Of a DNA stretch of 64,000 nucleotides, positions 27,391 to 37,000 are shown piece after piece. The notes under the pieces were generated by a model. The model searched no databases. It had not been told where the DNA came from and was given only the letters and a program-made list of their open reading frames with translations. Source of the DNA: Sphingosinicella ginsenosidimutans (lineage in GTDB: Bacteria; Pseudomonadota; Alphaproteobacteria; Sphingomonadales; Sphingomonadaceae); contig NZ_VOQQ01000001.1 of NCBI RefSeq assembly GCF_007995055.1, positions 1,364,001-1,428,000 of the forward strand, written 5' to 3'. The position numbers and the translations under genes were made by a program. Every line of letters begins with the position of its first letter. The first letter of the stretch is position 1.

Positions 27391-28290
27391 TCACGGATAG
27401 GTGACCGTCAGCGGCACCTCGGGGAGCGGGATAAACTCGTCATGGTCGTCGGGCGGCAGCGCGAAACGGCCGGCACGCCAGTCCGCTTTGGCCTGCTCGA
27501 TGCGCTCGGGCCGCGAGGAGACGAAATTCCACCAGACATGGCGCGGTCCGTCGAGCGGCGCCCCGCCGCACAGCATGACATGGCCGCCGCTGGCCGAGCG
27601 AAGGGTGGCGGCGATGCCGGGCCGCAGGACATATAGCGTGCTCGGCGACAAAGGCATTCCGTCGAGCGAGGCTTCGCCTTCGGCAAGGAAGACGGCGCGC
27701 TCGTCCGCCTCGTCATCGATCGGCATCGCGCCGCCGGCGGCAAGCGCGATATCGGCGTAGATGGTGTGGCTGTGCGCGGTGACCGGCGAGGTCGCGCCCC
27801 ACAGGCTCCCCATCACGATCCGGGCGCTCGCGCCGGAGCCCTCCACGAGCGGAAGATCATCCTTCGCGACATGCTCAAAGGCCGGGTCCATCTCTTCCTT
27901 GTCCGAGGGAAGCGCGAGCCAGGTCTGGATGCCGGAGAGGTCCGGTCCCTCCGGGCGGAGCGAGGCGGGCGAGCGCTCGCTGTGCGCGATCCCCTTGCCG
28001 GCAGTCATCAGGTTGACGGCGCCGGGCTCGATCGTCGCCAAGGTGCCGAGCGAATCACGATGGTCGATCGCGCCGGCAAAGAGGTAGGTCACGGTGGCAA
28101 GGTTGATGTGCGGATGCGGCCGCACGTCGATCCCGGTCCCGGCAGCGAGCTTTGCCGGCCCCATCTGATCGAAGAAGATGAACGGGCCGATCGTCCGCCG
28201 CTCGCGCTTGGGCAGCACGCGATGAACCTTGAACCCGCCGAGGTCATGGGTGGACGGCAGCAGGGTCTGGAGGAAGGGATCGTCGCTCAT
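27391..28290 (-). CDS. pirin family protein
   Basis: The 299-residue bicupin has the pirin metal-site pattern PHPHINLATVTYLFAGAIDHRDSLG followed by the MTAGKGIAHSE motif, which supply His/His/His/Glu ligands in the N-terminal cupin. The C-terminal cupin is present but lacks the same ligands. Some pirins are quercetin 2,3-dioxygenases and others act as redox sensors. The role here cannot be told. The start ATG at 28290 and length are standard. Confidence 0.9.
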   Translation of the reverse strand: MSDDPFLQTLLPSTHDLGGFKVHRVLPKRERRTIGPFIFFDQMGPAKLAAGTGIDVRPHPHINLATVTYLFAGAIDHRDSLGTLATIEPGAVNLMTAGKGIAHSERSPASLRPEGPDLSGIQTWLALPSDKEEMDPAFEHVAKDDLPLVEGSGASARIVMGSLWGATSPVTAHSHTIYADIALAAGGAMPIDDEADERAVFLAEGEASLDGMPLSPSTLYVLRPGIAATLRSASGGHVMLCGGAPLDGPRHVWWNFVSSRPERIEQAKADWRAGRFALPPDDHDEFIPLPEVPLTVTYP

Positions 28291-28364
28291 TCCACCATCT
28301 TACGCGCCCAGCGCGGCGAAGCGAAGTGGCTGTGTCGCTCGCGGTCCGGAGATCAAGGGTGAGG

Positions 28365-28649
28365 TCACTCCCCCGGCGCGCTCGCCCGGATCGCCAGTGC
28401 GTGGATGCGCTCCTTCAGGAGATCGCCGAGCGCGGCATTGACGGCGCGCTGGCGTTCGAGGCGGGACTTGCCGGCGAAGGCGGGGGATTCGATGATGACG
28501 GTGAAATGGCTCTCGCCGCTGCCGTCATGGCCGGCATGGCCGCGATGCCTGTCGCTGTCGTTGACCACCTCGAGGCGCGACGGGGCGAGGGCGGCGTTGA
28601 GGCGGGTCGCGATTTCGGCGGCGACGGCGCCGGTGAAAGTCGATGGCAT
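28365..28649 (-). CDS. BolA-family protein
   Basis: The 94-residue protein has the BolA fold signature: ATRLNAALAPSRLEVVNDSDRHRGH, then SHFTVIIESPAFAGKSRLERQRAVNAAL and the C-terminal IHALAIRA. BolA proteins pair with monothiol glutaredoxins in Fe-S handling or act in stress regulation. The start at 28649 lies 39 bases from the divergent J-domain gene, so the two share a promoter region. Confidence 0.92.
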   Translation of the reverse strand: MPSTFTGAVAAEIATRLNAALAPSRLEVVNDSDRHRGHAGHDGSGESHFTVIIESPAFAGKSRLERQRAVNAALGDLLKERIHALAIRASAPGE

Positions 28650-28688
28650 CGCGCCTATATAAGTGGGTCGCATGAGAAAGGGCAGAGC

Positions 28689-29276
28689 TTGGCGACGAGC
28701 GAGAGAAAGCAGAGATTTCACGGCCGCGTCGAAGGGCGATCGGATCGGTGCGCCTGGCAGGGCTGCGACGCGCCGGGCGAATTCCGCGCGCCGGGCGACA
28801 CGCGCCCCGGCTTCGACGGGCCGGGCGACTGGCGCTGGCTGTGCCTCGATCATGTGCGCGAGTTCAACAGCGGCTACAATTGGTTCGACGGCATGACGCC
28901 GGAGGAGATCGCGGCCGCGCAGAACCCCTATGGCGGCTGGGATCGCGAGACCCGGGCCTTCGCGTCGAACGGCGCCGACCGGCCACCCAAATGGGCCGAT
29001 TTCACCGATCCGCTCGATGCGATCGGCGCACGCTTCCGCGCGTCGCGTCCGCAGGAGCGGAGGGACGGTCGGCCATTGTCCGATGCCGATCGCCGGCATC
29101 TCAGAACCCTCGGCCTCGAGATCGACGTCGATCGCCGGGCGCTGCGCACGCGCTATGCCGAGCTGCTGCGCCGCTACCATCCCGACCGCAATGGCGGCGA
29201 CCGGACGCACGAGAAAGCGTTGAGCCAAGTGATCGAAGCTTATACGGCGCTCAAGAGCCGGCCGGCCTTCGCCTGA
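28689..29276 (+). CDS. J-domain protein (DnaJ-like), TTG start
   Basis: The 195-residue protein starts at TTG 28689, with GAAAGGG upstream and sequence [16 protein letters not shown] after it. The N-terminal two thirds hold a possible two-Cys motif (CAWQGCD) and the C-terminal third a J-domain-like segment with [16 protein letters not shown], including the HPD tripeptide, and [10 protein letters not shown]. It is directly upstream of cobST, 20 bases before cobS; in sphingomonads this gene order is familiar to me. A role as a co-chaperone for the cobaltochelatase proteins is plausible but not shown. Confidence 0.85.
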   Translation: MATSERKQRFHGRVEGRSDRCAWQGCDAPGEFRAPGDTRPGFDGPGDWRWLCLDHVREFNSGYNWFDGMTPEEIAAAQNPYGGWDRETRAFASNGADRPPKWADFTDPLDAIGARFRASRPQERRDGRPLSDADRRHLRTLGLEIDVDRRALRTRYAELLRRYHPDRNGGDRTHEKALSQVIEAYTALKSRPAFA

Positions 29277-29296
29277 CCCACATCAAGAGAAACGAC

Positions 29297-30301
29297 ATGG
29301 CAGACATTCCCAACGTCAACCCCGACAGCCGCGCCGCGACCGTGATGGACGCGCCCGACCGGATGGTGAAGGTGCGCGATCTGTTCGGAGTCGATTCGGA
29401 CATGGAGGTGCCTGCCTTCTCCGAGGCCGACGAGCGCGTGCCCGATCTCGATCCCGCCTATGTCTTCGATCCCGATACGACGCTCGCCATCTGCGCCGGC
29501 TTCGCGCGCAACCGCCGGGTGATGATCCAGGGCTATCACGGCACCGGCAAGTCGACCCATGTCGAGCAGGTCGCCGCGCGCCTCAACTGGCCGCTGATCC
29601 GCATCAACCTCGACGCGCATATCAGCCGCATCGACCTGATCGGGCGCGACGCGATCGTGCTTCGCGAGGGCCAGCAGGTGACGGAGTTCCGCGAAGGGCT
29701 GCTGCCCTGGGCGCTGCAGACGCCGACCGCGCTCGTCTTCGACGAATATGATGCCGGCCGGCCGGACGTGATGTTCGTGATCCAGCGCGTGCTGGAGACC
29801 GAGGGCAAGCTCACCCTGCTCGACCAGAACCGGGTGATCCGCCCGCACCCCTATTTCCGCCTGTTCGCGACGACGAACACCGTCGGCCTCGGCGACACGA
29901 CCGGCCTCTATCACGGCACCCAGCAGATCAACCAGGGCCAGATGGACCGCTGGAACATCGTCGTGACGCTCAATTACCTGCCTGCCGAGACCGAGGCGCG
30001 GATCGTCCTCGCGAAGTCCGGCGAATATGATCATGAGGGCGGCCGCCAGGAGGTCGAGCGGATGATCAAGGTCGCCGAGCTCACCCGCCGCGGCTTCGTC
30101 AACGGCGACATCTCGACCGTGATGAGCCCGCGCACCGTCATCTCCTGGGCGCAGAACGCGCTCATCTTCGGCGACATCGGCTTCGCCTTCCGGCTTTCGT
30201 TCCTCAACAAGTGCGACGAGGCGGAGCGCGGGATCGTCGCCGAATATTACCAGCGGGTGTTCGGCAAGGACCTGCCGGAAAGCGTGGCCGGGAAGGCCTG
30301 A
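29297..30301 (+). CDS. cobS: cobaltochelatase subunit CobS (AAA+ ATPase)
   Basis: The 334-residue protein has a MoxR-type AAA+ core with Walker [10 protein letters not shown], Walker [10 protein letters not shown], sensor ATTNTVG and the family stretch [23 protein letters not shown]. CobS and CobT form the ATPase part of the aerobic CobNST cobalt chelatase, inserting Co2+ into hydrogenobyrinate diamide. The start is an ATG after AAGAGA. It is 9 bases upstream of cobT. Confidence 0.96.
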   Translation: MADIPNVNPDSRAATVMDAPDRMVKVRDLFGVDSDMEVPAFSEADERVPDLDPAYVFDPDTTLAICAGFARNRRVMIQGYHGTGKSTHVEQVAARLNWPLIRINLDAHISRIDLIGRDAIVLREGQQVTEFREGLLPWALQTPTALVFDEYDAGRPDVMFVIQRVLETEGKLTLLDQNRVIRPHPYFRLFATTNTVGLGDTTGLYHGTQQINQGQMDRWNIVVTLNYLPAETEARIVLAKSGEYDHEGGRQEVERMIKVAELTRRGFVNGDISTVMSPRTVISWAQNALIFGDIGFAFRLSFLNKCDEAERGIVAEYYQRVFGKDLPESVAGKA

Positions 30302-30310
30302 TCCGGCCCC

Positions 30311-32143
30311 GTGTCAGACAATTCCCCCCTTGAGGCCTTTCGCCAGGCGCTGGCCGGGGCGACTCGCGCGATTGCGGGCGATGCGGAGGTCGAGCTTTCG
30401 TTCACGAGCGAGAATCCGTCGGTTTCAGGCAAGAGCGTCAAGGCGCCGATGCCGGGACGGGTGCTCGGCGCCAGGGAAGTGGCGGAGGCGCGGGGGTTCG
30501 CCGATGCGGCGGCGCTGCGCCTGCGCTATCACAATGCGAAGCTGCACGATCGCGGCGCGCCGATCGAGGATGTGCCGCGGGCCATCCATGACGCGGCTGA
30601 GCAGGCACGGTGCGAGGCGCTCGGCGCGCGCAGCATGGCGGGGGTGCGGGAGAATCTCGCGCACCTGACCGAGCTTCGGCTGCGGACCGATCCGCTGGTG
30701 CGGGCGCGCACGCGCGAGGAGGTGCCGCTCGGCTCGGCAATCGGCCTCATCGTTCGCGAGCGGCTGACCGGGATGGCCCCGCCCGAAGAGGCGCGCGCGC
30801 CGCTCAAGCTGGTGGCCGACTGGATCGAGGAGAAGGCCGGCACCGATCTCGACGCGCTCGGCCTCGCGCTTGACGATCAGGCGGCATTCGCCGATCTGGT
30901 GGGCAAGGTCCTGCGCGATCTCGATCTTGTCGAGGGCGAGCCCGACGCGCCGGCCGAGCCCGAACAGGGCGACGAAGGCGAGGGCGAGGACGACCAGCAG
31001 AAGGAAGGCGACGAGGGCGACGAGGACGAGAGCCAGGACGGGGCCGGGCGCGGCGAGGCCGAGATACGCGGCGAGCAGGAGGAGGCCGAAGGCGAGGACT
31101 CCGAGCGCGACTGGTCGGAGGAGGAGCTGTCCGAAGGCGCGGAGGGGGTCGGCGAGGAAGGCGACGAGGGCATGGTTCCCGTCCGGCCGAACCGGCCGCT
31201 TTCCGATCTGCCGCCGCAATTCGATTACCGGATCTTCACCCGCCAATATGACGAGGTCGTCCGCGCGACGGATCTGTGCGACGAGGAGGAGCTGGGGCGG
31301 CTGCGCGCCTATCTCGATCAGCAGCTGACCCATCTCCAGGGCGCGGTCACCAAGCTCGCAAACCGGCTCCAGCGGCGGCTGATGGCGCAGCAGAACCGAT
31401 CCTGGGATTTCGACCAGGAGGAAGGGCTGCTCGATGTCGCCCGGCTGGCGCGGGTCGTCGTCAGCCCCGGCCACAGCCTGTCCTACAAGGTCGAGAAGGA
31501 CACCGAGTTCCGCGACACGATCGTCACCCTGCTGATCGACAATTCGGGATCGATGCGCGGGCGACCGATCTCGATCGCGGCGATCAGCGCCGACATCCTC
31601 GCCCGCACCCTCGAGCGGGTCGGCGTGAAGGTGGAGGTGCTCGGTTTCACGACCCGCGCCTGGAAGGGCGGCCAGAGCCGCGAGAAATGGCTCGCGGAGG
31701 GACGGCCGCCGGCGCCGGGCCGGCTCAACGACCTGCGGCATGTGATCTACAAGCAGGCGGACGAACCCTGGCGGCGCGCGCGCAAGAACCTCGGCCTGAT
31801 GATGCGCGAGGGACTGCTCAAGGAGAATATCGATGGCGAGGCGTTGCTCTGGGCGCACGAGCGGCTGATCGGGCGGCCCGAAGAGCGCAAGATCCTGATG
31901 GTGATCTCCGACGGGGCGCCGGTCGACGATTCGACCCTGTCAGTGAACAGCGGCACCTATCTGGAGCGGCATCTCCGTCAGGTGATCGGCTGGATCGAGG
32001 CTCGATCGCCCGTCGAGCTGGTCGCGATCGGTATCGGCCACGACGTCACCCGCTACTATAGCCGCGCGGTGACGATCATGGACGCCGAGCAGCTGGGGGG
32101 TACGATGATCGAGCAGCTCGCCGGCCTGTTCGACGGCGAATAG
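30311..32143 (+). CDS. cobT: cobaltochelatase subunit CobT (VWA protein)
   Basis: The 610-residue protein starts at GTG 30311. It has an N-terminal helical region, a highly acidic low-complexity linker (about 215-290, many EGE/DEGE) and a C-terminal VWA domain with the MIDAS motif DNSGSMRG at Asp410. Known CobT proteins have exactly this layout and bind CobS. CobN, the large tetrapyrrole-binding subunit, is not encoded in this window. Confidence 0.95.
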   Translation: MSDNSPLEAFRQALAGATRAIAGDAEVELSFTSENPSVSGKSVKAPMPGRVLGAREVAEARGFADAAALRLRYHNAKLHDRGAPIEDVPRAIHDAAEQARCEALGARSMAGVRENLAHLTELRLRTDPLVRARTREEVPLGSAIGLIVRERLTGMAPPEEARAPLKLVADWIEEKAGTDLDALGLALDDQAAFADLVGKVLRDLDLVEGEPDAPAEPEQGDEGEGEDDQQKEGDEGDEDESQDGAGRGEAEIRGEQEEAEGEDSERDWSEEELSEGAEGVGEEGDEGMVPVRPNRPLSDLPPQFDYRIFTRQYDEVVRATDLCDEEELGRLRAYLDQQLTHLQGAVTKLANRLQRRLMAQQNRSWDFDQEEGLLDVARLARVVVSPGHSLSYKVEKDTEFRDTIVTLLIDNSGSMRGRPISIAAISADILARTLERVGVKVEVLGFTTRAWKGGQSREKWLAEGRPPAPGRLNDLRHVIYKQADEPWRRARKNLGLMMREGLLKENIDGEALLWAHERLIGRPEERKILMVISDGAPVDDSTLSVNSGTYLERHLRQVIGWIEARSPVELVAIGIGHDVTRYYSRAVTIMDAEQLGGTMIEQLAGLFDGE

Positions 32144-32159
32144 GGGGAGGCGGGGGGCC

Positions 32160-32825
32160 ATGTTCAGCACGATCCCCGATGTGCTCGACCAGCGCGAGAT
32201 CGAGGAGCTCCGCGGGATCGCGGCGCGTGCGGCCTTCATCGACGGCCGCGCAAGCGCTCCGGGAGCGCCGCTCAAGAACAATCTCGTCGTCGGCGATCGC
32301 GGCCTGCTCGAGCGCTCCGCGCAGATCGTTGCCGACGCCCTGTTCCGGAATGAGGATTTCCGGGTACTCGCCTTTCCCAAGGCGATGATGCCGCCCATCC
32401 TCACCCGCTATGGCGCGGGGATGTATTACGGCACCCACGTCGATGCGGCGTTCATGCCGCATCCCGGCCGGTCCCTTCGCAGCGACCTTTCCTGCACCGT
32501 CTTCCTCAGCGACCCGGCGGATTATGAGGGCGGCGCGCTGGTGGTGCGACTCGGCACCGAGGAAGTCCGGCTGCGCGCGCCGGCCGGGGCGGCGATCGTC
32601 TATCCCTCGACGACGCTGCACCGGGTCGAGGAGGTGACTCGCGGCGAGCGCCTTGTCGCCCTCACCTTCATTGAAAGCCGCATCGCCGATGCCGAGCGCC
32701 GCGACCTGCTCCACGAACTGAAGGAGATCGGTGCCATCGCCGGCCCCGCGATGGATATCGACACCTATACGCGACTCCAGCGCGTCGAGGAGAACCTGTT
32801 CCGGCGCTGGGCCGATCCCGACTGA
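32160..32825 (+). CDS. PKHD-type Fe(II)/2-oxoglutarate dioxygenase (PiuC/YbiX family)
   Basis: The 221-residue protein opens MFSTIPDVLDQREIEEL and shows the Fe ligands in YYGTHVDAAFM (His-x-Asp) and STTLHRVEEV (His), with the 2-oxoglutarate arginine in TRGERLVALTF. PiuC-like proteins are Fe2+-dependent hydroxylases often linked to iron-siderophore receptors, but no such receptor is next to it here. Start at 32160 follows GGGGGAGG. Confidence 0.92.
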   Translation: MFSTIPDVLDQREIEELRGIAARAAFIDGRASAPGAPLKNNLVVGDRGLLERSAQIVADALFRNEDFRVLAFPKAMMPPILTRYGAGMYYGTHVDAAFMPHPGRSLRSDLSCTVFLSDPADYEGGALVVRLGTEEVRLRAPAGAAIVYPSTTLHRVEEVTRGERLVALTFIESRIADAERRDLLHELKEIGAIAGPAMDIDTYTRLQRVEENLFRRWADPD

Positions 32826-32830
32826 ACATG

Positions 32831-32865
32831 AAAAAGGGCCGGCCGCTGGCTGCTGCGGCCGGCCC
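32831..32865 (-). terminator. intrinsic terminator between convergent genes
   Basis: GGGCCGGCCGC pairs with GCGGCCGGCCC around TGGCTGCT. On the minus strand the stem is followed by TTTTT (complement of 32831-32835), so it ends the 125-residue protein gene; it may also slow transcription from the plus side. Confidence 0.75.
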
Positions 32866-32904
32866 CTGCCCTCGTTACGCAACGGGAGGGCGCCTCTCGT
32901 GGGT

Positions 32905-33282
32905 TCAGCGGCGGCAATCGCCCTTGTCGATCGCGTTGCCGAGCAGGGCGCCGGCCCCGCCGCCGATCAGCGCGCCGACCGTGCGGTCGCCGCGACCGGC
33001 GACGCTGGAGCCGAGCAGGCCGCCGGCGATCGCGCCGATGATCGTGCCGGTCGTGCCGTCGCTGGTGCAGCGGCGACCGTAATAGCGGCCGTAATCGCGA
33101 GCCTGGTAACGGCGCTGCGCATGAACGCGATTGTCGAAGCGCTGCGCCCGGTGGCCGCGATAGCTCTGGCCATAATAGCCATGCCCATTATAGCCGCGAT
33201 TGGGCTGGGCGACGGCAGCGGCCGGCATGGCGGTAAGCGCCGTGGCGGCGATGGCGGTGGAAAGAACGATCTTCTTGAACAT
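32905..33282 (-). CDS. secreted glycine-zipper (2TM) protein
   Basis: The 125-residue protein begins at ATG 33282 after AAGGAG and has a signal peptide ending near AAAVAQ. A Tyr/Gly/Arg-rich stretch (RGYNGHGYYGQSYRGHR) is followed by a glycine-zipper region (GTIIGAIAGGLLGSSVAGRG, GALIGGGAGALLGNAID) as in SlyB/RcnB-like envelope proteins. A C-terminal Cys (KGDCRR) and an earlier one (RRCTSDG) could form a disulfide. Such proteins insert in or near the outer membrane. Function unknown. Confidence 0.85.
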   Translation of the reverse strand: MFKKIVLSTAIAATALTAMPAAAVAQPNRGYNGHGYYGQSYRGHRAQRFDNRVHAQRRYQARDYGRYYGRRCTSDGTTGTIIGAIAGGLLGSSVAGRGDRTVGALIGGGAGALLGNAIDKGDCRR

Positions 33283-33392
33283 GTCATCTACTCCTTCAGT
33301 CGCTTCGGCAGGCACTGGCCGGCGACGACCTGACAGCGCTTCTCGCATGCACCGCTTGAGTCGGGACTGAATGTGATCGTCAGCGATTGTTC

Positions 33393-34424
33393 ATGAAACT
33401 AGCCACTTTTCTGAACGGATTGGCGGTCAGGTTCTTCCGCCTCTTGCTCGGGATCGCGGCGATCGGCCTGCTCGCGACTTTCATCGCGCCGGAAACCGGG
33501 CCGCATATGGCGAGCGTCCGGGTGGCGACGATGTTCGCCGAGCCGGTCGCGATCGATCCGGCCGATCCCGCCCGCCGCCGGATCGGCGGACTCATCTACC
33601 GCCGCGGCTGGGTGCTGACTGGCGACGATCCATGGTTCGGAGGGATTTCGGCGATGCATGTCGCCGACGGCGCGGTGCTGGCGATCGCGGACACCGGCAA
33701 CGCGTTTCGCTTCCGCCTGCCCGACCGTGCCGGGATCGCGCCGGTCCGGATCACCTCGCTGCAAAATCATCGCGCGGGACAGCGCTGGCGGAGCCGCGAC
33801 GCCGAATCGGTCGCCGTCTTCGGGGACAAGGCGTGGATCGGCTACGAAGGCACCAACCAGGTCTGGCGCTACGGGCTCCCGCGCTTCCGGCCGGAGCGCT
33901 GGGCCGCGCCGCCGCCGATGCGCCGCTGGGGGGAAAATACGGGGGCCGAATCGCTGGCCCGGTTCGCCGACGGCCGCTTCCTTGCGATCGCCGAGGATCC
34001 GAGCGACGATCGACCGTTCAGCCAGGCGGCCCTGTTCAGCGGCGATCCGACCCAGCCGGGGACCCGTGTCGGCACGCTGCGCTATCGCAGGGTGCCGGGG
34101 GCGCGGCCGACGGACACCGCGCAGCTCCCCGACGGGCGGCTGTTGATCCTCAACCGGCATTTCGGCCTGCTGACAGGCCTCTGGGCAAGCCTGGTGATCG
34201 CCGATCCGGCAGGCGTTCGCCCGGGCGGGACGATCGAATGGCGCGAAGTGGCGCGGCTGGCGCCGCCGCTCACGGTCGACAATATGGAGGCGCTGAGCGT
34301 CGGTTGCGATCGCGGCCGCACGATCGTCTATCTGGTGTCGGACAACAATCTGCTGCCGATCCAGCGGACATTGTTCCTGGAATTCGAGCTGGCGGCGCCC
34401 TTTGCGGGGCGCTGCCCCGGCTGA
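33393..34424 (+). CDS. esterase-like phytase-domain protein, exported
   Basis: The 343-residue protein has an N-terminal hydrophobic anchor (FFRLLLGIAAIGLLATFIA) and a body in the style of the phytase-like esterase family: GGISAMHVADGAVLAIADTGNAFRF, DAESVAVFGDKAWIGYEGTNQVWRY and NTGAESLARFADGRFLAIAED. These blade-like repeats suggest a beta-propeller. Catalytic activity is not documented for most members. The ATG at 33393 is used; a TTG at 33387 is possible. Neither has a clear ribosome-binding site. Confidence 0.75.
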   Translation: MKLATFLNGLAVRFFRLLLGIAAIGLLATFIAPETGPHMASVRVATMFAEPVAIDPADPARRRIGGLIYRRGWVLTGDDPWFGGISAMHVADGAVLAIADTGNAFRFRLPDRAGIAPVRITSLQNHRAGQRWRSRDAESVAVFGDKAWIGYEGTNQVWRYGLPRFRPERWAAPPPMRRWGENTGAESLARFADGRFLAIAEDPSDDRPFSQAALFSGDPTQPGTRVGTLRYRRVPGARPTDTAQLPDGRLLILNRHFGLLTGLWASLVIADPAGVRPGGTIEWREVARLAPPLTVDNMEALSVGCDRGRTIVYLVSDNNLLPIQRTLFLEFELAAPFAGRCPG

Positions 34425-34721
34425 TCAGGCCGCCGCGGCCTCGCCCTGCTTCTTGGCGATCTCGCGCTTCAGGCGGCGCGCCTTGAGGCTCAGCTTGTCG
34501 TCGCCCGTCTTGGCGAGCCAGTTGTCGAGGCCGCCGACATGCTCCACCGACCGAAGGCCGGCGGTCGAGACCCGCAGCTTGACGCTACGGCCCAGCGAAT
34601 CGGACATCAGCGTGACGTTCTGCAGGTTCGGCAGGAACGTGCGCTTGGTCTTGTTGTTGGCGTGGGAAACATTGTGTCCCACCTGCCGGCCCTTGCCGGT
34701 CAGCTCGCAAATGCGCGACAT
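34425..34721 (-). CDS. rpmB: 50S ribosomal protein L28
   Basis: The 98-residue protein starts [27 protein letters not shown], diagnostic for L28, and contains [10 protein letters not shown] and [20 protein letters not shown]. It converges with the phytase-like gene with no bases between the stops. Confidence 0.97.
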   Translation of the reverse strand: MSRICELTGKGRQVGHNVSHANNKTKRTFLPNLQNVTLMSDSLGRSVKLRVSTAGLRSVEHVGGLDNWLAKTGDDKLSLKARRLKREIAKKQGEAAAA

Positions 34722-34889
34722 GTCGAATCTCTTCCAAAGGAAATCGGGGCCAGAAGGCCCCTGAAAGCCGGGCGCAGATAGAGGGGATACGGAGATTCGT
34801 CAACCGCCCCGCGCATCACGGTTTCGTTGCGCGGCGGAAACCAAGTCGCCCCGCGCTCGTTGTCCCTGCCGAACCGAACGGAGAAGACC

Positions 34890-35126
34890 ATGCGCGCCTT
34901 CCTGCTGCTCGTCGCCCTTTTGATCCTGGTCGCGATCGGCCTCGTCTATTTCGGGGTGGTCACCGTCCGCAGCCAGGACAATGCGGTCACCCTGCAGACC
35001 CACGATGTTGAGGTCGGAACCACCACCCAGAACGTCCAGGTGCCGGTCGTGCGTATGGAAAACCGGCAGGTCGCGGTGCCCAGCGTCGGCGTCGCCAACG
35101 AGGCCGCGCCCGTCAACAGCCAATAG
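34890..35126 (+). CDS. small membrane-anchored protein, unknown function
   Basis: The 78-residue protein starts at ATG 34890 after GGAGAAG. A single N-terminal helix (AFLLLVALLILVAIGLVYFGVVTV) is followed by a polar exported tail of about 50 residues rich in Val, Gln and Thr. No catalytic motif is seen. It precedes tadA by 31 bases on the same strand. Confidence 0.7.
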   Translation: MRAFLLLVALLILVAIGLVYFGVVTVRSQDNAVTLQTHDVEVGTTTQNVQVPVVRMENRQVAVPSVGVANEAAPVNSQ

Positions 35127-35157
35127 CCTTGCGTCCGATCAGCGTCTAGGCGGAGGC

Positions 35158-35616
35158 ATGAGCTTTCCGCTGCCCGATCCGATGCGCGCCGCGCTCGACC
35201 GTGCCCGCGCCGCCGCGGCCGAAGGCGAGGTGCCGGTGGGCGCGGTCGTCGTGCGCGACGGCGAAATCGTTGCGAGCGCCGGCAATGCCCCGCGGGCGCT
35301 GCATGATCCGACCGCCCATGCCGAAATGCTGGCCCTGCGCGCGGCCGCTCACCGGATGGGCCGGGAGCGGCTGGAGGATTGCGACCTGTGGGTGACGCTG
35401 GAGCCGTGCGCGATGTGCGCCGGCGCGATCGCGCTCGCCCGGATTCGCCGACTCTATTACGGGGCGGCGGACCCCAAGGGCGGGGCGGTCGAGCACGGGC
35501 CGCGCTTCTTCTCGCAGCCCACCTGCCACCACCGCCCCGAAATCTACGCCGGGATCGGCGACGGCGAGGCGGGCGAGATGCTTCGCAACTTCTTCCGGGC
35601 GCGGCGCGACGCTTGA
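35158..35616 (+). CDS. tadA: tRNA(adenine34) deaminase
   Basis: The 152-residue protein has the zinc-deaminase motifs His54-Ala-Glu56 and Pro-Cys84-Ala-Met-Cys87, with the TadA-type substrate stretch EVPVGAVVVRDGEIVASAGNAP. TadA makes inosine at the wobble base of tRNA-Arg(ACG). The ATG at 35158 follows GGCGGAGG. C-terminal residues (FFRARRDA) fit the family. Confidence 0.95.
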   Translation: MSFPLPDPMRAALDRARAAAAEGEVPVGAVVVRDGEIVASAGNAPRALHDPTAHAEMLALRAAAHRMGRERLEDCDLWVTLEPCAMCAGAIALARIRRLYYGAADPKGGAVEHGPRFFSQPTCHHRPEIYAGIGDGEAGEMLRNFFRARRDA

Positions 35617-35652
35617 TGCGCTCGCCCTGTCGCGGCTAGGGTAAACCCGGCC

Positions 35653-36987
35653 ATGCACGCCGTTCCTCCGCCAGCGCCCTTTCCCTGGATCGACATCGTC
35701 GTCATCCTGCTGCTCATAGTCGTGAACGCCCTGTTCGCGATGTCGGAGCTGGCGATCGTCTCCTCGCGCCGGGCGCGGCTTCGGGCGATGGCCAAGCAGG
35801 GCCGGCGCGGCGCCCAGACGGCGCTGGACCTCGCGGCCGATCCGGGGCGGTTCCTGTCGACCGTTCAGACCGGCATCACCCTGATCGCCATCGTCTCGGG
35901 CGCCTATTCAGGGGCCAGCCTTGGCGGCCCGGTCGCCGAGCGGCTGGCCTGGCTCGGCCTCGACGCGGAGACCACGCGCACCGTCGGCTTCGGCATCGTG
36001 ATCATCCTCACCACCTATGTCTCGCTGGTGATCGGCGAGCTGGTGCCCAAGCAGTTCGCGCTCCGATCGCCCGAGCCGATCGCCGCGATCGCCGCGGTGC
36101 CGATGCTGTGGCTTTCACGCGCCACGGCCCCCTTCGTGTGGCTGCTCGACCGGACGAGTGCGCTCATCTTTCGACTGCTCGGGCTCGCGCGCGAATCGGC
36201 GGACCAGGTCACCGCCGAGGATCTCCACATGGTCGTCGCCGAGGCGACCAGCGCAGGCGTGCTGGAAGAGAGCGAGCGGGCGATCATCTCCGGCGTCGTG
36301 CGGCTCGCCGACCGGCCGGCGCGCGAGGTGATGACGCCGCGCACGGAGGTGGACTGGATCGACGTCGACGCGGATCGCGAGGCGTTGCGCGCAGCGCTGC
36401 TTGCGATGCCGCACAGCCGCCTCCCGGTCGCCGAGGGATCGGTGGACCGGCTGATCGGGGTCGTCCAGGCACGCGACATCGCCGCGGCTCTGCTCGACGG
36501 CGCTCCGCTTGACCTGCGGGCGATGGCGCGCGCGGTGCCGATCGTTCCCGATCAGACCGACGCGATGGATGCGCTCACCGCGCTTCGCGACGCCGAGGTG
36601 CCGATCGCCTTCGTCCACGACGAATATGGCCATTTCGAAGGCATCATCACCCCGACCGATCTGCTCACGGCGCTGGCCGGCGCCTTCGTCTCCGACCAGG
36701 ATGTCGACACCGATCCGCCCTTCGTCGAGCGCGACGACGGCAGTTGGTGGGTCGCCGGCGCGGCGCCCGCGGACCAGCTCGCCGACCGGCTGTGCATCCG
36801 CCTGCCCGACGATCGCGACTATGCGACCGCGGCCGGCTTCGCGTTGTCGGTGCTGAAGCACCTGCCGGAGGTCGGCGAGCGATTCAGCTATGACGGGTGG
36901 CGGTTCGAGGTCGTCGACATGGACGGGCGCAAGATCGACAAGCTGCTGGCGAGCGAGGCGCCGCGGGCGCGGCGCGCCGCGCGCTGA
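35653..36987 (+). CDS. CorC/HlyC-type (CNNM domain + CBS) membrane protein
   Basis: The 444-residue protein has an N-terminal DUF21/CNNM membrane domain with about four helices (about 10-190, AMSELAIVSSRRARLRAM and GELVPKQFALRSPEPIA), a CBS pair (about 220-345, EVMTPRTEVDWI and GIITPTDLLTAL) and a C-terminal CorC_HlyC/transporter-associated domain (about 355-435). Family members are linked to Mg2+/Co2+ export or simply called hemolysins. It is convergent with the ATP-grasp gene, 13 bases between stops. Confidence 0.92.
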   Translation: MHAVPPPAPFPWIDIVVILLLIVVNALFAMSELAIVSSRRARLRAMAKQGRRGAQTALDLAADPGRFLSTVQTGITLIAIVSGAYSGASLGGPVAERLAWLGLDAETTRTVGFGIVIILTTYVSLVIGELVPKQFALRSPEPIAAIAAVPMLWLSRATAPFVWLLDRTSALIFRLLGLARESADQVTAEDLHMVVAEATSAGVLEESERAIISGVVRLADRPAREVMTPRTEVDWIDVDADREALRAALLAMPHSRLPVAEGSVDRLIGVVQARDIAAALLDGAPLDLRAMARAVPIVPDQTDAMDALTALRDAEVPIAFVHDEYGHFEGIITPTDLLTALAGAFVSDQDVDTDPPFVERDDGSWWVAGAAPADQLADRLCIRLPDDRDYATAAGFALSVLKHLPEVGERFSYDGWRFEVVDMDGRKIDKLLASEAPRARRAAR

Positions 36988-37000
36988 CGGGCAACGATTA

